A DNA stretch of 64,000 nucleotides from assembly GCF_017352115.1 (NCBI RefSeq), contig NZ_CP071448.1:1821001-1885000 (forward strand), given 5' to 3'. Position numbers and translations under genes: made by a program. The DNA is from Flavobacterium endoglycinae. Lineage in GTDB: Bacteria; Bacteroidota; Bacteroidia; Flavobacteriales; Flavobacteriaceae. This document shows positions 52,489-61,815 of this stretch, one piece after another; position 1 is the stretch's first letter; each line of letters opens with the position of its first letter. The notes beneath the pieces were generated by a model. That model saw only the letters and a list, made by a program, of their open reading frames with translations. It was not told where the DNA came from and did no database searches.

Positions 52489-54336
52489 ATGAAGAAACTA
52501 ATCCTTGTCACTTTATTTCTGACAGCAATTGCCTGCCAGAAAAAAGAACAAACCGAAAAAATAACTGCTGTTGTCGACGAACACAGTTATTCTAAACCAG
52601 AATTGGCTGTCGTAAAACATCTTGATCTTGACATTAAAGTTGATTTTAACACTCAGACTATTTCAGGAAAAGCATCTTGGACGATTGACAACATCAGCAA
52701 AGGAAATGAAATTATTTTCGACGAAAACACTTTAGATATTACAAAAGTAACTTTAGGTGATGACGAAAAAGAAACCAAATTCGAACTTGGAAAAGATCTT
52801 GAATTCCACGGTAAACCACTTCATATTACCATTGAACCGAATACAACTAAAGTAAATATTTACTACAACACTACTAAAGAAGCCGTTGCTTTACAATGGT
52901 TGAAACCAGAACAGACAGCCGATAAAAAGAAACCATTTTTATTCTCACAAGGAGAAAGCGTTTGGTCTCGTACTTGGATTCCTTGTCAGGATTCGCCAGG
53001 CGTTCGTTTTACTTATAATGCAAAAGTTACCGTTCCTAAAGATTTATTAGCCGTTATGAGCGCTGTAAATCCGCAGAAGAAAAACGATACTGGAGTGTAT
53101 ACTTTTAAACAAGACAAAGCAATTCCATCTTATTTAATGGCAATTGCCGTTGGAGATATTGAATTTCAAGCGATCGATAAAAGAACTGGAGTTTACGCAG
53201 AACCATCAATGCTGAAAAAATCGGCTTGGGAATTTGCTGAACTTGGAAATATGGTGAATGCGGCCGAAAAATTATACGGACCATATCGTTGGGGACGTTA
53301 CGACGTTTTGGTTTTACCACCAAGTTTTCCTTACGGCGGAATGGAGAATCCAAACCTTACTTTCTTAACTCCTGGTGTAATTGCAGGAGATCGTTCGTTA
53401 ACAAGCTTATTAGCACACGAATTAGGACATAGCTGGAGCGGAAATTTAGTTACCAATGCCACTTGGGATGACATTTGGCTGAATGAAGGCTTCACAACGT
53501 ATGTAGAACATAGAATTGGAGAAGCAATCTTCGGAAAGAAAGAATTTGAAATGCAAAATGTTATTACCAATAAAGAATTAGTTGATAATGTGGCAGAATA
53601 CGGAAATACAAGCCCAGATACAAGATTAAAAGTAAGCTTGACAGGAAGAAATCCTGATGATGGAATCAGCCAAATCCCGTATGTAAAAGGGTATGCTTTT
53701 TTAAGAGTTATCGAAAACGCTGTTGGTCGCGAGAAATTCGATCCGTTTATCAAAAACTATTTTGATTCTCATGCCTTTCAATCCATTACAACAGAAGATT
53801 TTGTAAAATACATTAACGAAAATCTTATCAAAGGCGATAAAGCATTAGCTGATAAAATCAAATTAGAAGACTGGATTTACAAGCCGGGAATTCCATCAAA
53901 CATACTTCCTGTAAGTTCAGCAGATTTTGATGCGATTGATGCTATCCAAAAAAGCTGGAGAGAAACTGGAGTTGCAGGTTTAAGCAAAAAAATAACAACT
54001 ACAGCAGAAAAACAGCATTTTATAGACCATCTTCCAGCTGATATTACAACTGCAGAAATGGACGCAATTGATAAAGAATTCAACTTTACAAAAGGCGGTA
54101 ACTTTATTATAAAACGTCAATGGTTTGTTCAAGCATTAATTCATCAATACAAACCGGCTTATCCTGCGATTGAGCAATTCTTAATCGGAATCAGCAGAAC
54201 TGGATCTGTAATGATGCTTTATAAAGAAATGGTTAAAACTCCAGAAGGAAAAGTTTGGGCAAAACAGGTTTTTGAAAAAGCAAAATCTGGTTATCATGCT
54301 ACAACAATCCAGGCCGTTGAAGGTATTTTAAATTAA
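52489..54336 (+). CDS. M1 family aminopeptidase, lipoprotein
   Basis: The 615-residue protein has a lipoprotein signal ending at Cys16 (TAIAC). An N-terminal beta domain is followed by the M1 catalytic domain with GGMEN (substrate-binding), HELGH (His310, Glu311, His314) and the third zinc ligand Glu333 in WLNEGF. The helical C-terminal domain resembles that of leukotriene A4 hydrolase-type aminopeptidases. It cuts N-terminal residues from peptides in the envelope. Confidence 0.9.
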   Translation: MKKLILVTLFLTAIACQKKEQTEKITAVVDEHSYSKPELAVVKHLDLDIKVDFNTQTISGKASWTIDNISKGNEIIFDENTLDITKVTLGDDEKETKFELGKDLEFHGKPLHITIEPNTTKVNIYYNTTKEAVALQWLKPEQTADKKKPFLFSQGESVWSRTWIPCQDSPGVRFTYNAKVTVPKDLLAVMSAVNPQKKNDTGVYTFKQDKAIPSYLMAIAVGDIEFQAIDKRTGVYAEPSMLKKSAWEFAELGNMVNAAEKLYGPYRWGRYDVLVLPPSFPYGGMENPNLTFLTPGVIAGDRSLTSLLAHELGHSWSGNLVTNATWDDIWLNEGFTTYVEHRIGEAIFGKKEFEMQNVITNKELVDNVAEYGNTSPDTRLKVSLTGRNPDDGISQIPYVKGYAFLRVIENAVGREKFDPFIKNYFDSHAFQSITTEDFVKYINENLIKGDKALADKIKLEDWIYKPGIPSNILPVSSADFDAIDAIQKSWRETGVAGLSKKITTTAEKQHFIDHLPADITTAEMDAIDKEFNFTKGGNFIIKRQWFVQALIHQYKPAYPAIEQFLIGISRTGSVMMLYKEMVKTPEGKVWAKQVFEKAKSGYHATTIQAVEGILN

Positions 54337-54337
54337 A

Positions 54338-54486
54338 AATCCCAGAGGGATTACATATCGGTAGAAAATCGATCGTTTTTTATTGTCCCGTCAGGGACTA
54401 CACATTCCAAAGAATTGATGTAGTCCCTGACGGGACAAATGATTTAATGCAACCGTTTTTCTACCGATATATAATCCCTTCGGGAT
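54338..54486. repeat. 150-bp nested palindromic repeat (REP-like)
   Basis: Three levels of symmetry are visible: the outer mini-hairpins ATCCCAGAGGGAT (54338-54350) and ATCCCTTCGGGAT (54474-54486), the middle arms TATCGGTAGAAAA (from 54356) and TTTTCTACCGATA (54457-54469), and the inner arms TGTCCCGTCAGGGACTAC (54384-54401) and GTAGTCCCTGACGGGACA (54419-54436). It lies between the convergent aminopeptidase and glycosyltransferase genes. The form suggests a mobile or RAYT-associated repeat, or an RNA-stabilising hairpin. Confidence 0.75.
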
Positions 54487-54533
54487 AAAATCATAAATGT
54501 TTAGAACCCTAAATTACTATGTAATTAGATTTT

Positions 54534-55775
54534 CTATTTATTCTTCTCCTCAATCCATTTTGACATATACATCGTGCTTTTATAGGCGTGATGCTGCAAT
54601 AAATTACCCATAAAATTATGAAGACGATGATTTTCTGAATTTTTTAATAATTCATTTACCATCGAAATTAGCGAATCAGCATAATTGCTTGTTTGATAAC
54701 AAACATTAATGATTTCAATTCCATTTTTTTGAGATTGTTTCCAAAGATTTTCATCCTGATAAAGCGCAATAGCTTTTTGAGCAAATTCAGCCGGATTATC
54801 TTCTACAAATCCATTCCACGGCAAAACAGAATGCATCGCTTCAGAACCAATCGAAGTTGTTACACTTGGCGTTCCGCATTGCATAGCTTCCAACAATTTC
54901 CCTTTTAAACCTGCCCCAAAACGAATTGGTGCTAAAACCACTCTGGCTTTTTTCACAATTTCATTGGCATCTTCTGCCCTTCCCATGATATAAAAACCAT
55001 TTTTAGGCTGATGCAATTGCAATACTTTCTGCGAAGGATAAGCACCGTAAACTTCCAAAACAGCTTCTGGGAAATCTTTTTTAACAAGAGGCCAAACGGC
55101 TTCTTTTAAATATTGAACCGTATTCCAATTTGGTTCATGAAGAAAATTTCCAATGAAAACAAAACTTTTTCTTTCATCAAAAGAAGGCAGTTTCAAAAAC
55201 TCCTCTTCTTTCATTTCATCTACTAAAAACGGAAGATAAAAGAGTAAATCTGCATTGATCCTGAAAACATCTTTCAAGATATTCATTTCAAATTCAGAAA
55301 TAATCAGCGACACATCACATCTTAAAATACTGGCAATTTCTCGTTTTGCAACTTCTTCAGATAATAAATCACTAATTTCAAAATTTCTATTTTCTTTAAA
55401 AGCTTTTTGTCTGGCGGTTCTCAGACAATGCAAATCTTCTGTATCTAAAATTCGGATGGCTTTTGGACATTTTTCAGTCACTCGCCAGCCAAATTGTTCT
55501 TCAATCATAAAACGGTCAAATAAAACCACATCTGGGTGTAATTCAGCCATAAAATCATCAAAACTTGAAGAATTAAGTTCGATACTTTTTTTGATTACGC
55601 CAAATTCAGACAAATCAACCATAAAATCACTATCCTGAGCAGCACTCGCAAAAGTAATTTCGAATCCGTTTTGTTTGAAAATCGAAATCAGCTGCATCAT
55701 TCTTCCACCTGCCGCAGAAGATTTTGGCTCAGGCCAGACAAATCCAATAATTAAAAGTTTTTTTATCTGATTCAT
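54534..55775 (-). CDS. Family 4-like glycosyltransferase
   Basis: I place the start at the ATG 55775 (MNQIKKLLIIGFVWPEP), which opens directly on the GT-B N-terminal Rossmann strand; the 24 codons upstream have no family-like sequence. The 413-residue protein has the N-terminal SSAAGGRMMQL donor-loop region and a C-terminal half with GRAEDANEIVKKARVVLAP, IRFGAGLKGKLLEAMQCGTP and a final helix. Such enzymes transfer sugars from nucleotide donors to surface polysaccharide or lipid acceptors. The acceptor is unknown. The gene stands alone. Confidence 0.8.
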   Translation of the reverse strand: MNQIKKLLIIGFVWPEPKSSAAGGRMMQLISIFKQNGFEITFASAAQDSDFMVDLSEFGVIKKSIELNSSSFDDFMAELHPDVVLFDRFMIEEQFGWRVTEKCPKAIRILDTEDLHCLRTARQKAFKENRNFEISDLLSEEVAKREIASILRCDVSLIISEFEMNILKDVFRINADLLFYLPFLVDEMKEEEFLKLPSFDERKSFVFIGNFLHEPNWNTVQYLKEAVWPLVKKDFPEAVLEVYGAYPSQKVLQLHQPKNGFYIMGRAEDANEIVKKARVVLAPIRFGAGLKGKLLEAMQCGTPSVTTSIGSEAMHSVLPWNGFVEDNPAEFAQKAIALYQDENLWKQSQKNGIEIINVCYQTSNYADSLISMVNELLKNSENHRLHNFMGNLLQHHAYKSTMYMSKWIEEKNK

Positions 55776-55857
55776 GGTAATTTTTTTGAACATACAAAAT
55801 AATGCTTTTTTAAGCGCAATCCCTCGATATTTACTGATTTTTAGCAATAAAAAACAC

Positions 55858-55865
55858 TAATTTTG
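55858..55865 (+). promoter_or_regulatory. -7 element upstream of miaE
   Basis: TAATTTTG fits TAnnTTTG and lies 23 bp before the miaE start; no clear TTG at the usual distance. Confidence 0.45.
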
Positions 55866-55888
55866 CAGAACTAAAATGCCGGGAAATT

Positions 55889-56470
55889 ATGTTGGGATTA
55901 AAATTAGCTACAGACCCTCGCTGGGTAAATATTGTCGAGTCAAACATTGAAGAAATTTTGACCGATCATGCATGGTGCGAACAAAAAGCAGCTTCAAACG
56001 CGATTAGTATCGTTACCTATAATTCTGAAATAGAAGAGTTAGTAACCGAAATGCTGGTTATCGCAAGAGAAGAATTGGAACATTTTCAAATGGTTCATGA
56101 CATCATAAAAGAACGCGGACTAACATTAGGCCGTGAACGAAAAGACCATTACGTAAATGAGCTTTTTAAATTCATGAAAAAAGATGGAAGCCGTCGAGAT
56201 GCTCTTTGTGATCGTTTATTATTTTCAGCTATGATTGAAGCCAGAAGCTGTGAGCGTTTTAAAGTACTTTCAGAAAACATCAAAGATGAAAAATTAGCTA
56301 AATTTTATCGTGATTTAATGATTTCTGAAGCCGGACATTATACCACATTTTTAGGATTTGCCCGAAAATACCAAGACAATGTTGACATCGACAAACGATG
56401 GAAAGAATGGATTGAATATGAAGGTTCTATCATTACCAATTATGGTAAAAATGAAACCGTTCACGGATAA
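55889..56470 (+). CDS. miaE: tRNA 2-methylthio-N6-isopentenyladenosine hydroxylase MiaE
   Basis: The 193-residue protein is a ferritin-like diiron enzyme. Helical segments carry the Glu and His ligands in EELEHFQMVHDI, EARSCERFKVL and ISEAGHYTTFLGFA. It hydroxylates the modified adenosine at position 37 of some tRNAs. Length and the N-terminal LKLATDPRWV agree with the family. Confidence 0.92.
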   Translation: MLGLKLATDPRWVNIVESNIEEILTDHAWCEQKAASNAISIVTYNSEIEELVTEMLVIAREELEHFQMVHDIIKERGLTLGRERKDHYVNELFKFMKKDGSRRDALCDRLLFSAMIEARSCERFKVLSENIKDEKLAKFYRDLMISEAGHYTTFLGFARKYQDNVDIDKRWKEWIEYEGSIITNYGKNETVHG

Positions 56471-56513
56471 TCTCTCCTAATTTTGATTTTTATATTAAAT
56501 ACTACAATTCACT

Positions 56514-59273
56514 ATGCAAAAAAGTAAATCCAGATCAATCGTATTTAAAATTGCGAAGTATTTTGGGATCACTTTCGCCGTTCTTTTAGGGCTATTATTT
56601 TTAACTCCAATAGTTTTTGAGGACCAGATTAAAGAGCAAATCAAAAAAACGGCTAACGAAAGATTGAGCGCAGAATTAAATTATTCTGACGTTTCGGTTT
56701 CTTTTTTCCGCCATTTTCCGTCTCTTACCTTAACGCTTAACAACTTAAGCCTCAATGGTTCGGCACCATACAAAAATGAGAAATTCATTACTGCCAGCGA
56801 AGTTTCTTTTGGTATTAATGTCGCTAGTTTGATTTTCAGCAAATCGGTTAAAATTGACCAGATTTATTTATCAGATTCATTTATTAATGTTAAAGTAAAT
56901 CCAGAAGGAGAAGCGAACTATAACATTTACAAGTCTCAATCTCAGGCTCCAGAATCAAATGACAGCACAGATACGGCTTTAAAACTAGAAAGAATCGAAA
57001 TCTTAAACAGTAAAATTGTTTATGATGACAAATCTACCAAAGTACATTTTGATGCTTTTAATTTCAACTATTTAGGAAAAGGAGATTTAAATAAAGCTGT
57101 TTTCGATTTGTATTCTAAAGCCAAAATCGAAAAGCTAAATATCGTTTATGACAACGAACCGTATTTAATGAACAAAAAAATCGATGCCGATTTAATTACA
57201 AAAGTAAATGTAAACTCGTTATCATTTTTCTTCGAACAAAACAACCTCAAAATCAATCAGCTTTTAGTCGATTTCAAAGGAAAATTCGACATTTTAAAAG
57301 ATGGTTACAACATGGATTTGGTTTTAAAATCAGACAATAGTGATTTGTATGATGTATTTACCGCTTTTCCACCAAAATACATTACTTGGCTTTCTAAAAC
57401 TGATTTAAAAGGAAATACGAATTTACTTTTAACAGTGAAAGGCAAATACATTACATCCGAAAATATTGCTCCTGATTTAAATTTAGATGTAAAAGTCGGT
57501 AACGGATTTGTGAATTATAACAAAAGTCCAATTCCAGTTTCTAATTTAAATCTAGAGATTAAGACTAAAGTCCCGTCATTAAATCCAGATCTTTTGACGG
57601 TTGATGCTAAAAATGTTTCATTGAATATAAATCAGGATTATATAAAATCGAAGTTCTTTTTAAAAGGTGTCGATGCACCCGAAATCAATGCTGATTTTAA
57701 AGCAAAAATCGATCTTGAAAAACTAACAAAAGCGCTTGGAATTCCTGATATTGAGTTAAAAGGAGCTTTAATTGGCGATGTTAAAGCCGATGGAAAATTC
57801 GACCAAAAGAACAAACTTTTCCCAATTACCAAAGGAAATATTGACTTGGAAAAAGGATATTTAAAAACAAAATATTACCCAAATCCAATTACCAATATTG
57901 TTGTAAAATCTAAAATCGACAACCAAAAAGGAACTTTTGATGATTTAAAAGTTAAGATAAAACCAATTCAGTTTACGTTTGAAGGCAAACCAATTTTTGT
58001 TGAAGCTGATTTGAATAATTTCAACGATCTGGTTTACGACATTAAAGCAAAAGGCGAACTAGATGTTAACCGAATTTATAAAGTTTTCTCTCAAAAAGGA
58101 CTTGATTTAGACGGTTTCATAAAAGCAGATTTAGCCTTAAAAGGAAAACAAAGCGACGCCGAAAAAGGCAATTACAGCAAACTACACAACAAAGGAACTC
58201 TTGAGTTGCGAAATATTGGCATTGCATCGGAATTTCTGCCTAAAAAATTCATTATCAAAGAAGGCATTTTCAGAATTAATCAGGATAAAATGTCTTTCAA
58301 TAATTTCTTAGCCGCTTACGGGCAGTCAGATTTTAAAATGAATGGTTATTTACAAAACGTATTTAATTATGCAACAAGCCATACAGGGATTTTAAAAGGC
58401 TCTTTTAATGTTTCAGCGCGATACATCAACGTAGATGAATTTATGTCAAATACAGCTCCAAATACATCTGTAACACAAAATTCGGCTTCAAAGACAGAAA
58501 CAAAAACTGGAGATAATAAACAAACAGGAGTCATTATTATTCCAACAAATTTAAATTTACAATTACTGGCAAATGCTCAAAAAGTAAATTTCGATAAATT
58601 AAACCTTCAGAATGCAACGGGAACTTTAACCATGAAAAACGGTAAATTAACCATGCAGAATACCGGCTTTAATTTAATTGGATGCCACGTAAACATGAAT
58701 GCCAATTATCAGGCCGTGACTCCTCAAAAAGCCAATTTCGATTACGCTATAAAAGCTTCTGATTTTGACATTAAAAGAGCTTACAACGAAATTGATGTTT
58801 TTAGAAAAATGGCAAGTGCCGCTGAAAAGGCACAAGGAATTGTTTCGCTAGATTATCAGCTAAAAGGACGTTTAAATGGTAACATGGAACCTGTTTATCC
58901 TTCGCTTGTTGGAGGCGGAATTCTTTCTGTAAAAGATGTGAAAATACGAGGTTTGAAAATGTTTAATGCCGTAAGCAAAAAAACAAACAACGAATCGATG
59001 AAAAATCCTGATGTATCTAAAGTCGACATCAAAACGACCGTTAAAAACAACATCATGACCATAGAACGCTTTAAATTTAAATTTGCAGGCTTTAGACCAA
59101 GAATTGAAGGGACAACAAGCCTTGACGGAAAATTAAACTTAAAAATGCGTTTAGGATTACCTCCTCTTGGCATCTTCGGGATTCCGTTAACGGTTACAGG
59201 AACTCAAGATAATCCAAAAGTAAAAGTAGGAAGAAAAACAGAAGATCTAGAGGAAACAAAAGATACTGAATAA
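56514..59273 (+). CDS. AsmA family envelope protein
   Basis: The 919-residue protein has an N-terminal membrane anchor (about residues 15-35, FGITFAVLLGLLFLTPIVF). It is followed by an AsmA N-terminal domain and long beta-groove repeats, and a C-terminal AsmA_2-like region with GGILSVKDVKIRGLKMFN. AsmA-type proteins span the periplasm and are thought to help lipid transport or outer-membrane assembly. It follows miaE by 43 bp and may share its promoter. Confidence 0.85.
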   Translation: MQKSKSRSIVFKIAKYFGITFAVLLGLLFLTPIVFEDQIKEQIKKTANERLSAELNYSDVSVSFFRHFPSLTLTLNNLSLNGSAPYKNEKFITASEVSFGINVASLIFSKSVKIDQIYLSDSFINVKVNPEGEANYNIYKSQSQAPESNDSTDTALKLERIEILNSKIVYDDKSTKVHFDAFNFNYLGKGDLNKAVFDLYSKAKIEKLNIVYDNEPYLMNKKIDADLITKVNVNSLSFFFEQNNLKINQLLVDFKGKFDILKDGYNMDLVLKSDNSDLYDVFTAFPPKYITWLSKTDLKGNTNLLLTVKGKYITSENIAPDLNLDVKVGNGFVNYNKSPIPVSNLNLEIKTKVPSLNPDLLTVDAKNVSLNINQDYIKSKFFLKGVDAPEINADFKAKIDLEKLTKALGIPDIELKGALIGDVKADGKFDQKNKLFPITKGNIDLEKGYLKTKYYPNPITNIVVKSKIDNQKGTFDDLKVKIKPIQFTFEGKPIFVEADLNNFNDLVYDIKAKGELDVNRIYKVFSQKGLDLDGFIKADLALKGKQSDAEKGNYSKLHNKGTLELRNIGIASEFLPKKFIIKEGIFRINQDKMSFNNFLAAYGQSDFKMNGYLQNVFNYATSHTGILKGSFNVSARYINVDEFMSNTAPNTSVTQNSASKTETKTGDNKQTGVIIIPTNLNLQLLANAQKVNFDKLNLQNATGTLTMKNGKLTMQNTGFNLIGCHVNMNANYQAVTPQKANFDYAIKASDFDIKRAYNEIDVFRKMASAAEKAQGIVSLDYQLKGRLNGNMEPVYPSLVGGGILSVKDVKIRGLKMFNAVSKKTNNESMKNPDVSKVDIKTTVKNNIMTIERFKFKFAGFRPRIEGTTSLDGKLNLKMRLGLPPLGIFGIPLTVTGTQDNPKVKVGRKTEDLEETKDTE

Positions 59274-59318
59274 CGAAATTTCAAGTTTTGAATTCTAATT
59301 ACAATACTGCATATAAAA

Positions 59319-59356
59319 CAAAACCTCGATTTTGACATCGAGGTTTTTTATTTTCA
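59319..59356. terminator. Bidirectional terminator
   Basis: AAAACCTCGATT and CATCGAGGTTTT pair over a short loop, with A and T tracts on both sides. It lies between the convergent AsmA gene and the membrane protein gene. Confidence 0.85.
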
Positions 59357-59359
59357 AAC

Positions 59360-60652
59360 TTAATGAGCATACAATATTTTCGATACATACAAAATCCCTT
59401 TTCCTAAAAGCCATAATAAACCAGCTAAACCTAATAATTTCCAAGCCCAGGCTTCTCCTCTTTTCCAATTAGAGAAAAACGAAATGATTTCGAAATACTT
59501 CAGCACAATAAATAAACAAGCTCCAATTAGGGAGAACCAAATAATTTCATTCAACTGTAAATAAAAGTCATATAGAAAAATTCCCGTAAGAAAAATAACA
59601 GTCAACACTTGCAAATAATAATAGTTTTTAAAACTGTAGTATCTAAAATTCGTCTTTGAAGACAGTATCAAAAGTGATAAGAGTAACAAACTCATCAATG
59701 CTGTAATTACATTATAGAAAATAGGATTCCATTGAAATACAAGTATAAGCGCAACAATAATCGCGACAACTGTACAGCCAGCTAAAGAATTTACACTTCT
59801 AGTTCTATAACCATTCTTGTAAGGCAGTAAAACAGGATACAAATATTTCTCGAAAGAACGCCAAAACGGCAAAGCATATACCGCAACAATTCCAGACAAA
59901 ACAATTTCGTAATTGTAAAAAATATCCGCCGGTAATTTGTACAATACATATACAAGAGCAAGCGTAACAATAATTGCTGGAAGGCAAATTATTTTCACTG
60001 TTTTCCATGAATCTGTTCCCCAAAAATTATTCTCTATTTCATAGATATATTTTTTAACCCAATATTCTCCAGTAACTATGGCTGTTGATTGGCTCCAAAG
60101 CAAAAATAAACCTAAATGAATCATCACGGTTCGCATTACAAACTCACTTATAGTGCAGCCATAAAAAACACAGACCACTGCAACTACAAACAATTCGCAT
60201 GTTAAAAGAAAAGGCGAAAATAAAAATCGGAACAAAGGAGCTAAATGTTTAATCACAACTTCAATCAGTAAACTCCAATATTTTTTAAACAGCGCAATCA
60301 GAGCACAAATTGCAATAAATGCCGATAAATAAAACATCCAATTGGTAAGTAATTGTGTTTTCATCCAGAATTGAACTGCAGAATTTTTGGGCGGAGAATA
60401 CACTATTTGAGAATTTACAAAAACCTGCCTAGCCAATTCGTCTCTTACTTGATCGCTAAACTTCGGAAATTCATGTTTATGTTTCAGCCAAAATTCATCA
60501 GCATTAAAACCATTCTTTTGAAGAACAGCCAATTCATACAAAACCGTTTTCTGCTCATTATTTAATGAATTCAAATGATTACTGATGCTATCTGAAACCG
60601 TTTTTCCATACATACTGAAACAGCACAGCAGTATAACTATTATTTTTTTCAA
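59360..60652 (-). CDS. Polytopic membrane protein of unknown function
   Basis: The 430-residue protein has a signal-like N-terminus (residues 1-17), a soluble helical part (about 20-95, with NADEFWLKHKHEFPKF) and then about 9-10 hydrophobic segments from residue 105 to the end. Aromatic residues cluster at the segment ends. No transporter or enzyme motif is visible. It stands between a terminator and the ribosomal operon, so neighbours do not suggest a role. Confidence 0.65.
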   Translation of the reverse strand: MKKIIVILLCCFSMYGKTVSDSISNHLNSLNNEQKTVLYELAVLQKNGFNADEFWLKHKHEFPKFSDQVRDELARQVFVNSQIVYSPPKNSAVQFWMKTQLLTNWMFYLSAFIAICALIALFKKYWSLLIEVVIKHLAPLFRFLFSPFLLTCELFVVAVVCVFYGCTISEFVMRTVMIHLGLFLLWSQSTAIVTGEYWVKKYIYEIENNFWGTDSWKTVKIICLPAIIVTLALVYVLYKLPADIFYNYEIVLSGIVAVYALPFWRSFEKYLYPVLLPYKNGYRTRSVNSLAGCTVVAIIVALILVFQWNPIFYNVITALMSLLLLSLLILSSKTNFRYYSFKNYYYLQVLTVIFLTGIFLYDFYLQLNEIIWFSLIGACLFIVLKYFEIISFFSNWKRGEAWAWKLLGLAGLLWLLGKGILYVSKILYAH

Positions 60653-60756
60653 TTTTTTAGAATTTTAAGAAATTCAAAATTTATACCCTACGCTACAAAT
60701 GTAAGTTTTTACTAACATTTAAAAAATCCAGCCATTTAAAAAAACATTTCTAAAAC

Positions 60757-60787
60757 AAAAAACCCGCTCTTTTCAGAACGGGTTTTG
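60757..60787 (-). terminator. Terminator after rpmA
   Basis: On the minus strand AAAACCCGTTCT pairs with AGAGCGGGTTTT over a short loop, followed by a T-rich tract. Confidence 0.85.
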
Positions 60788-60809
60788 TAAAAAGTAATCT
60801 TTATGATTA

Positions 60810-61070
60810 TTATGCCTCGAATGGGATAATAGATACATAAGATTTGTTATCTCTTTTCTTTTGGAACTTAACAACTCCATCAACTTTTGCATGTAAAGTG
60901 TGATCTTTACTAATGTAAACGTTTTCACCTGGATTGTGTTTTGAACCTCTTTGTCTAACGATGATGTTTCCAGCAATAGCAGCTTGACCACCATAAATCT
61001 TAACGCCTAGACGTTTTGATTCTGATTCTCTACCATTCTTCGAACTACCGACACCTTTCTTGTGAGCCAT
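60810..61070 (-). CDS. rpmA: 50S ribosomal protein L27
   Basis: The 86-residue protein begins [20 protein letters not shown] and has the family segment [14 protein letters not shown]. The N-terminus begins at the mature MAHKKG form, without the pro-segment found in Firmicutes. L27 sits near the peptidyl-transferase centre. It follows rplU by 24 bp. Confidence 0.97.
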   Translation of the reverse strand: MAHKKGVGSSKNGRESESKRLGVKIYGGQAAIAGNIIVRQRGSKHNPGENVYISKDHTLHAKVDGVVKFQKKRDNKSYVSIIPFEA

Positions 61071-61094
61071 GACGTATGAGTTTAAATATTGTTA

Positions 61095-61541
61095 TTATTC
61101 TTTAGTAGCTTCTTTTTTTGCTTTTGGAGCTGCTGCTTTTTTTGCTTTTGGAGCTGCTTCTACTTCTTCAGTAGCTGCTGCATCTTCTGCTACAACTGCT
61201 TTTTTAGCTGCTGCTTTTTTAGTTCCTCCAGCTGCAGTAATACCTTCAATTACAATTTGTGTAAGATATTGTCTGTGACCATTTCTTTTTTTGTATCCTT
61301 TTCTTCTTTTCTTTTTGAAAACGATAACTTTATCACCTTTTAAGTGTTGTAACACTTTAGCTTCTACTGAAGCACCTTCTATAGCTGGGGCGCCTAAAGT
61401 TACATTTCCGTTATCATCTAATAAAAGAACTTTGTCAAAAGAAACTTTTGAACCTTCTTCATTAGCTAAACGGTGAACATAAACCTTTAAGTCTTTGCTT
61501 ACTTTAAATTGTTGCCCTGCTATCTCTACGATTGCATACAT
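61095..61541 (-). CDS. rplU: 50S ribosomal protein L21 with Ala/Lys-rich tail
   Basis: Residues 1-101 form a normal L21 (YAIVEIAGQQFKVSKDLKVYV, KKRRKGYKKRNGHRQYLTQI). Residues about 103-148 are an Ala/Lys/Glu-rich extension (TKKAAAKKAV, APKAKKAAAPKAKKEATKE), a form common in Flavobacteria. It is co-transcribed with rpmA from a strong promoter upstream. Confidence 0.97.
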   Translation of the reverse strand: MYAIVEIAGQQFKVSKDLKVYVHRLANEEGSKVSFDKVLLLDDNGNVTLGAPAIEGASVEAKVLQHLKGDKVIVFKKKRRKGYKKRNGHRQYLTQIVIEGITAAGGTKKAAAKKAVVAEDAAATEEVEAAPKAKKAAAPKAKKEATKE

Positions 61542-61571
61542 ACCAAATTGATTTATTGATTTTTAAGGTTG

Positions 61572-61601
61572 CAAATATACAATTAAAATTTTACTACGCA
61601 A
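61572..61601 (-). promoter_or_regulatory. Promoter of rplU-rpmA
   Basis: On the minus strand TTG (61601-61599) is followed after exactly 19 bp by TATATTTG (61579-61572), a perfect fit to the Bacteroidetes housekeeping consensus. It lies 31 bp before the rplU start. Confidence 0.8.
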
Positions 61602-61815
61602 TCTCTTGCAACAAAAATATTTTCAATCCTTTAAGGGCTGTTTTTCAAGGCATTTCAACTTTATTCTTACAACAATAAAAAGTAAAAGATTGTTAAAATA
61701 AGACCAAAATATTGACAAATCAATAAACCATAAGTAAAAAAAACTACTTTTGAAGTAACTATAATCAACTTTTAGCTACCTATTATTTTTTAGGTACTAT
61801 AATTTATTAATCTTT

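Noticed and set aside
54338..54486. Ordinary bidirectional terminator
   Set aside because: The structure is far longer, with three nested palindromes and no T tract at its ends; a repeat element explains it better.
55776..55847. Longer N-terminus for the glycosyltransferase
   Set aside because: The extra residues show no family-like sequence, and the next Met opens directly on the first Rossmann strand.
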